64,000 nucleotides of DNA from Hetaerina americana (lineage: Eukaryota > Arthropoda > Insecta > Odonata > Calopterygidae), in contig JAKTNV010000078.1 in assembly GCA_022747635.1 (NCBI GenBank), forward strand, positions 62,001 through 126,000, in the 5' to 3' direction. The position numbers and the translations under genes are program-made. Shown here one piece after another: positions 63,360 to 64,000 of this stretch; the first letter of the stretch is position 1, and every line of letters starts with the position of its first letter. The notes beneath the pieces were generated by a model. It worked only from the letters and a program-made list of their open reading frames with translations, ran no database searches and had not been told where the DNA came from.

Positions 63360-63840
63360 GGACGATCGAAGAAATATACTGGAAAGGGTAAAACAAAAGG
63401 ATGCAGTGGGATTCGGTGATCTAGAGAGGCATGCTGAGGTTGAGGAGAGAGAGAGGGTAAGAAGCAGAGAGAGAGAGAAGGAGGGAGGGGGCAAACCACC
63501 TCCTCGCATGCCTCCCCTCTTGTTCTCTCCAGCGAATTGCGTGCCTGCGTCTTGCCCTCCTGCAGCATCTCAAGGTCGTGCCCTTGAAATGGACTCTTGG
63601 AGGACGCTGGGACGCGAGGGCGTAGAGGAGAGAGGGGGATAAGAGTGACGGAGTGAAGTAGAGAGAATGAGAGAGAAAGAAGGACAAGAGACAGAAATGA
63701 TGGGGGAGGGCCGAAGGGAGAAATGGAGAGAACGGAGGAGGGAAAGGAGAGAGGTGGACGGAAAAGAATACAAGGAGGCCGTGTTTAAAATTATAAGGGA
63801 ATGGGAAGAAGGCGAGTGATGATGAATTGGACCCCATCTA
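63360..63840. other. Purine-rich patch near the right edge
   Basis: The plus strand is rich in GAGAGAG and GGGAGG units, interrupted at 63500-63600 by a mixed segment. Four overlapping frames on both strands are open because of this skew. No domain in any; likely a degenerate simple repeat. The remaining 160 bp to the window end hold nothing recognisable. Confidence 0.45.
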
Positions 63841-64000
63841 AGCGGATAAGAAAAAAGAAGAAAATAGGAAGACAATGAAGAAAAGACTTTGAAAAATGAA
63901 TTACTTAATAGATTGGTTAATGTTGTAAGAATGATATTAATAAAAAGCTAGCAGTGAAGATGACTTAGGGGTCCCAGAGCCCTCAGAGCAAGTAGAATAC

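Noticed and set aside
1..64000. CRISPR arrays, operons, bacterial-type promoters or ribosome binding sites
   Set aside because: No regularly spaced direct repeats or dense coding; the window is eukaryotic in character.

Overview
The window reads as non-coding nuclear DNA from an arthropod, most likely an insect. It is AT-rich with scattered GC-rich patches. No open reading frame in it belongs to a host protein family I recognise. What can be identified is decayed transposable-element sequence: a mariner copy, fragments of a non-LTR retrotransposon reverse transcriptase of a lineage common in insects, fold-back sequences, and long (TA)n arrays. I cannot name the species. Most of the 64 kb could equally be intron or intergenic DNA.

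Layout. Four reverse-transcriptase fragments, all full of stops and frameshifts, lie at about 2.93-4.11 kb (minus), 11.34-12.11 kb (plus), 17.63-18.26 kb (minus) and 48.49-49.15 kb (minus). They cover different, partly overlapping parts of what looks like the same kind of element. A 753-bp internally deleted mariner with perfect 33-bp terminal repeats and TA target duplications sits at 13951-14703. Fold-back sequences lie at 17032-17232 (inside a 12-bp direct repeat), 19870-19960, 31160-31198, 35927-36113 and 55251-55374. TA arrays lie at 38.4-38.8 kb, 55.1-55.6 kb, 57.4 kb and 60.9 kb. GC-rich or purine/pyrimidine-asymmetric patches lie near 21.0-21.7, 31.6-31.9, 37.3-37.8, 41.2-41.6, 43.5-43.9, 45.2-46.0, 50.0-50.5, 52.15-52.5 and 63.4-63.8 kb. 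The 21-kb patch ends near a good splice-donor sequence and is the best candidate for a host promoter or first exon.

The most interesting signal is a recurring small RNA-like motif: CTGATGA (or a variant), one extra nucleotide, a short hairpin, then GAAA. It occurs at five loci (15458-15492, 17126-17157, 38568-38597, 55293-55326, 55465-55496). At 15.46 and 55.29 kb the motif continues into a tiny helix III and a GTC, which is the full linear order of a type I hammerhead ribozyme. The single extra nucleotide after the conserved GA is a known tolerated variation in one viroid hammerhead. The 55.29-kb copy also sits in the loop of a 37-bp inverted repeat, where helix I would be expected. These look like remnants of ribozyme-bearing retroelements (Penelope-like elements or retrozymes), but no protein of such an element is visible nearby and activity is untested.
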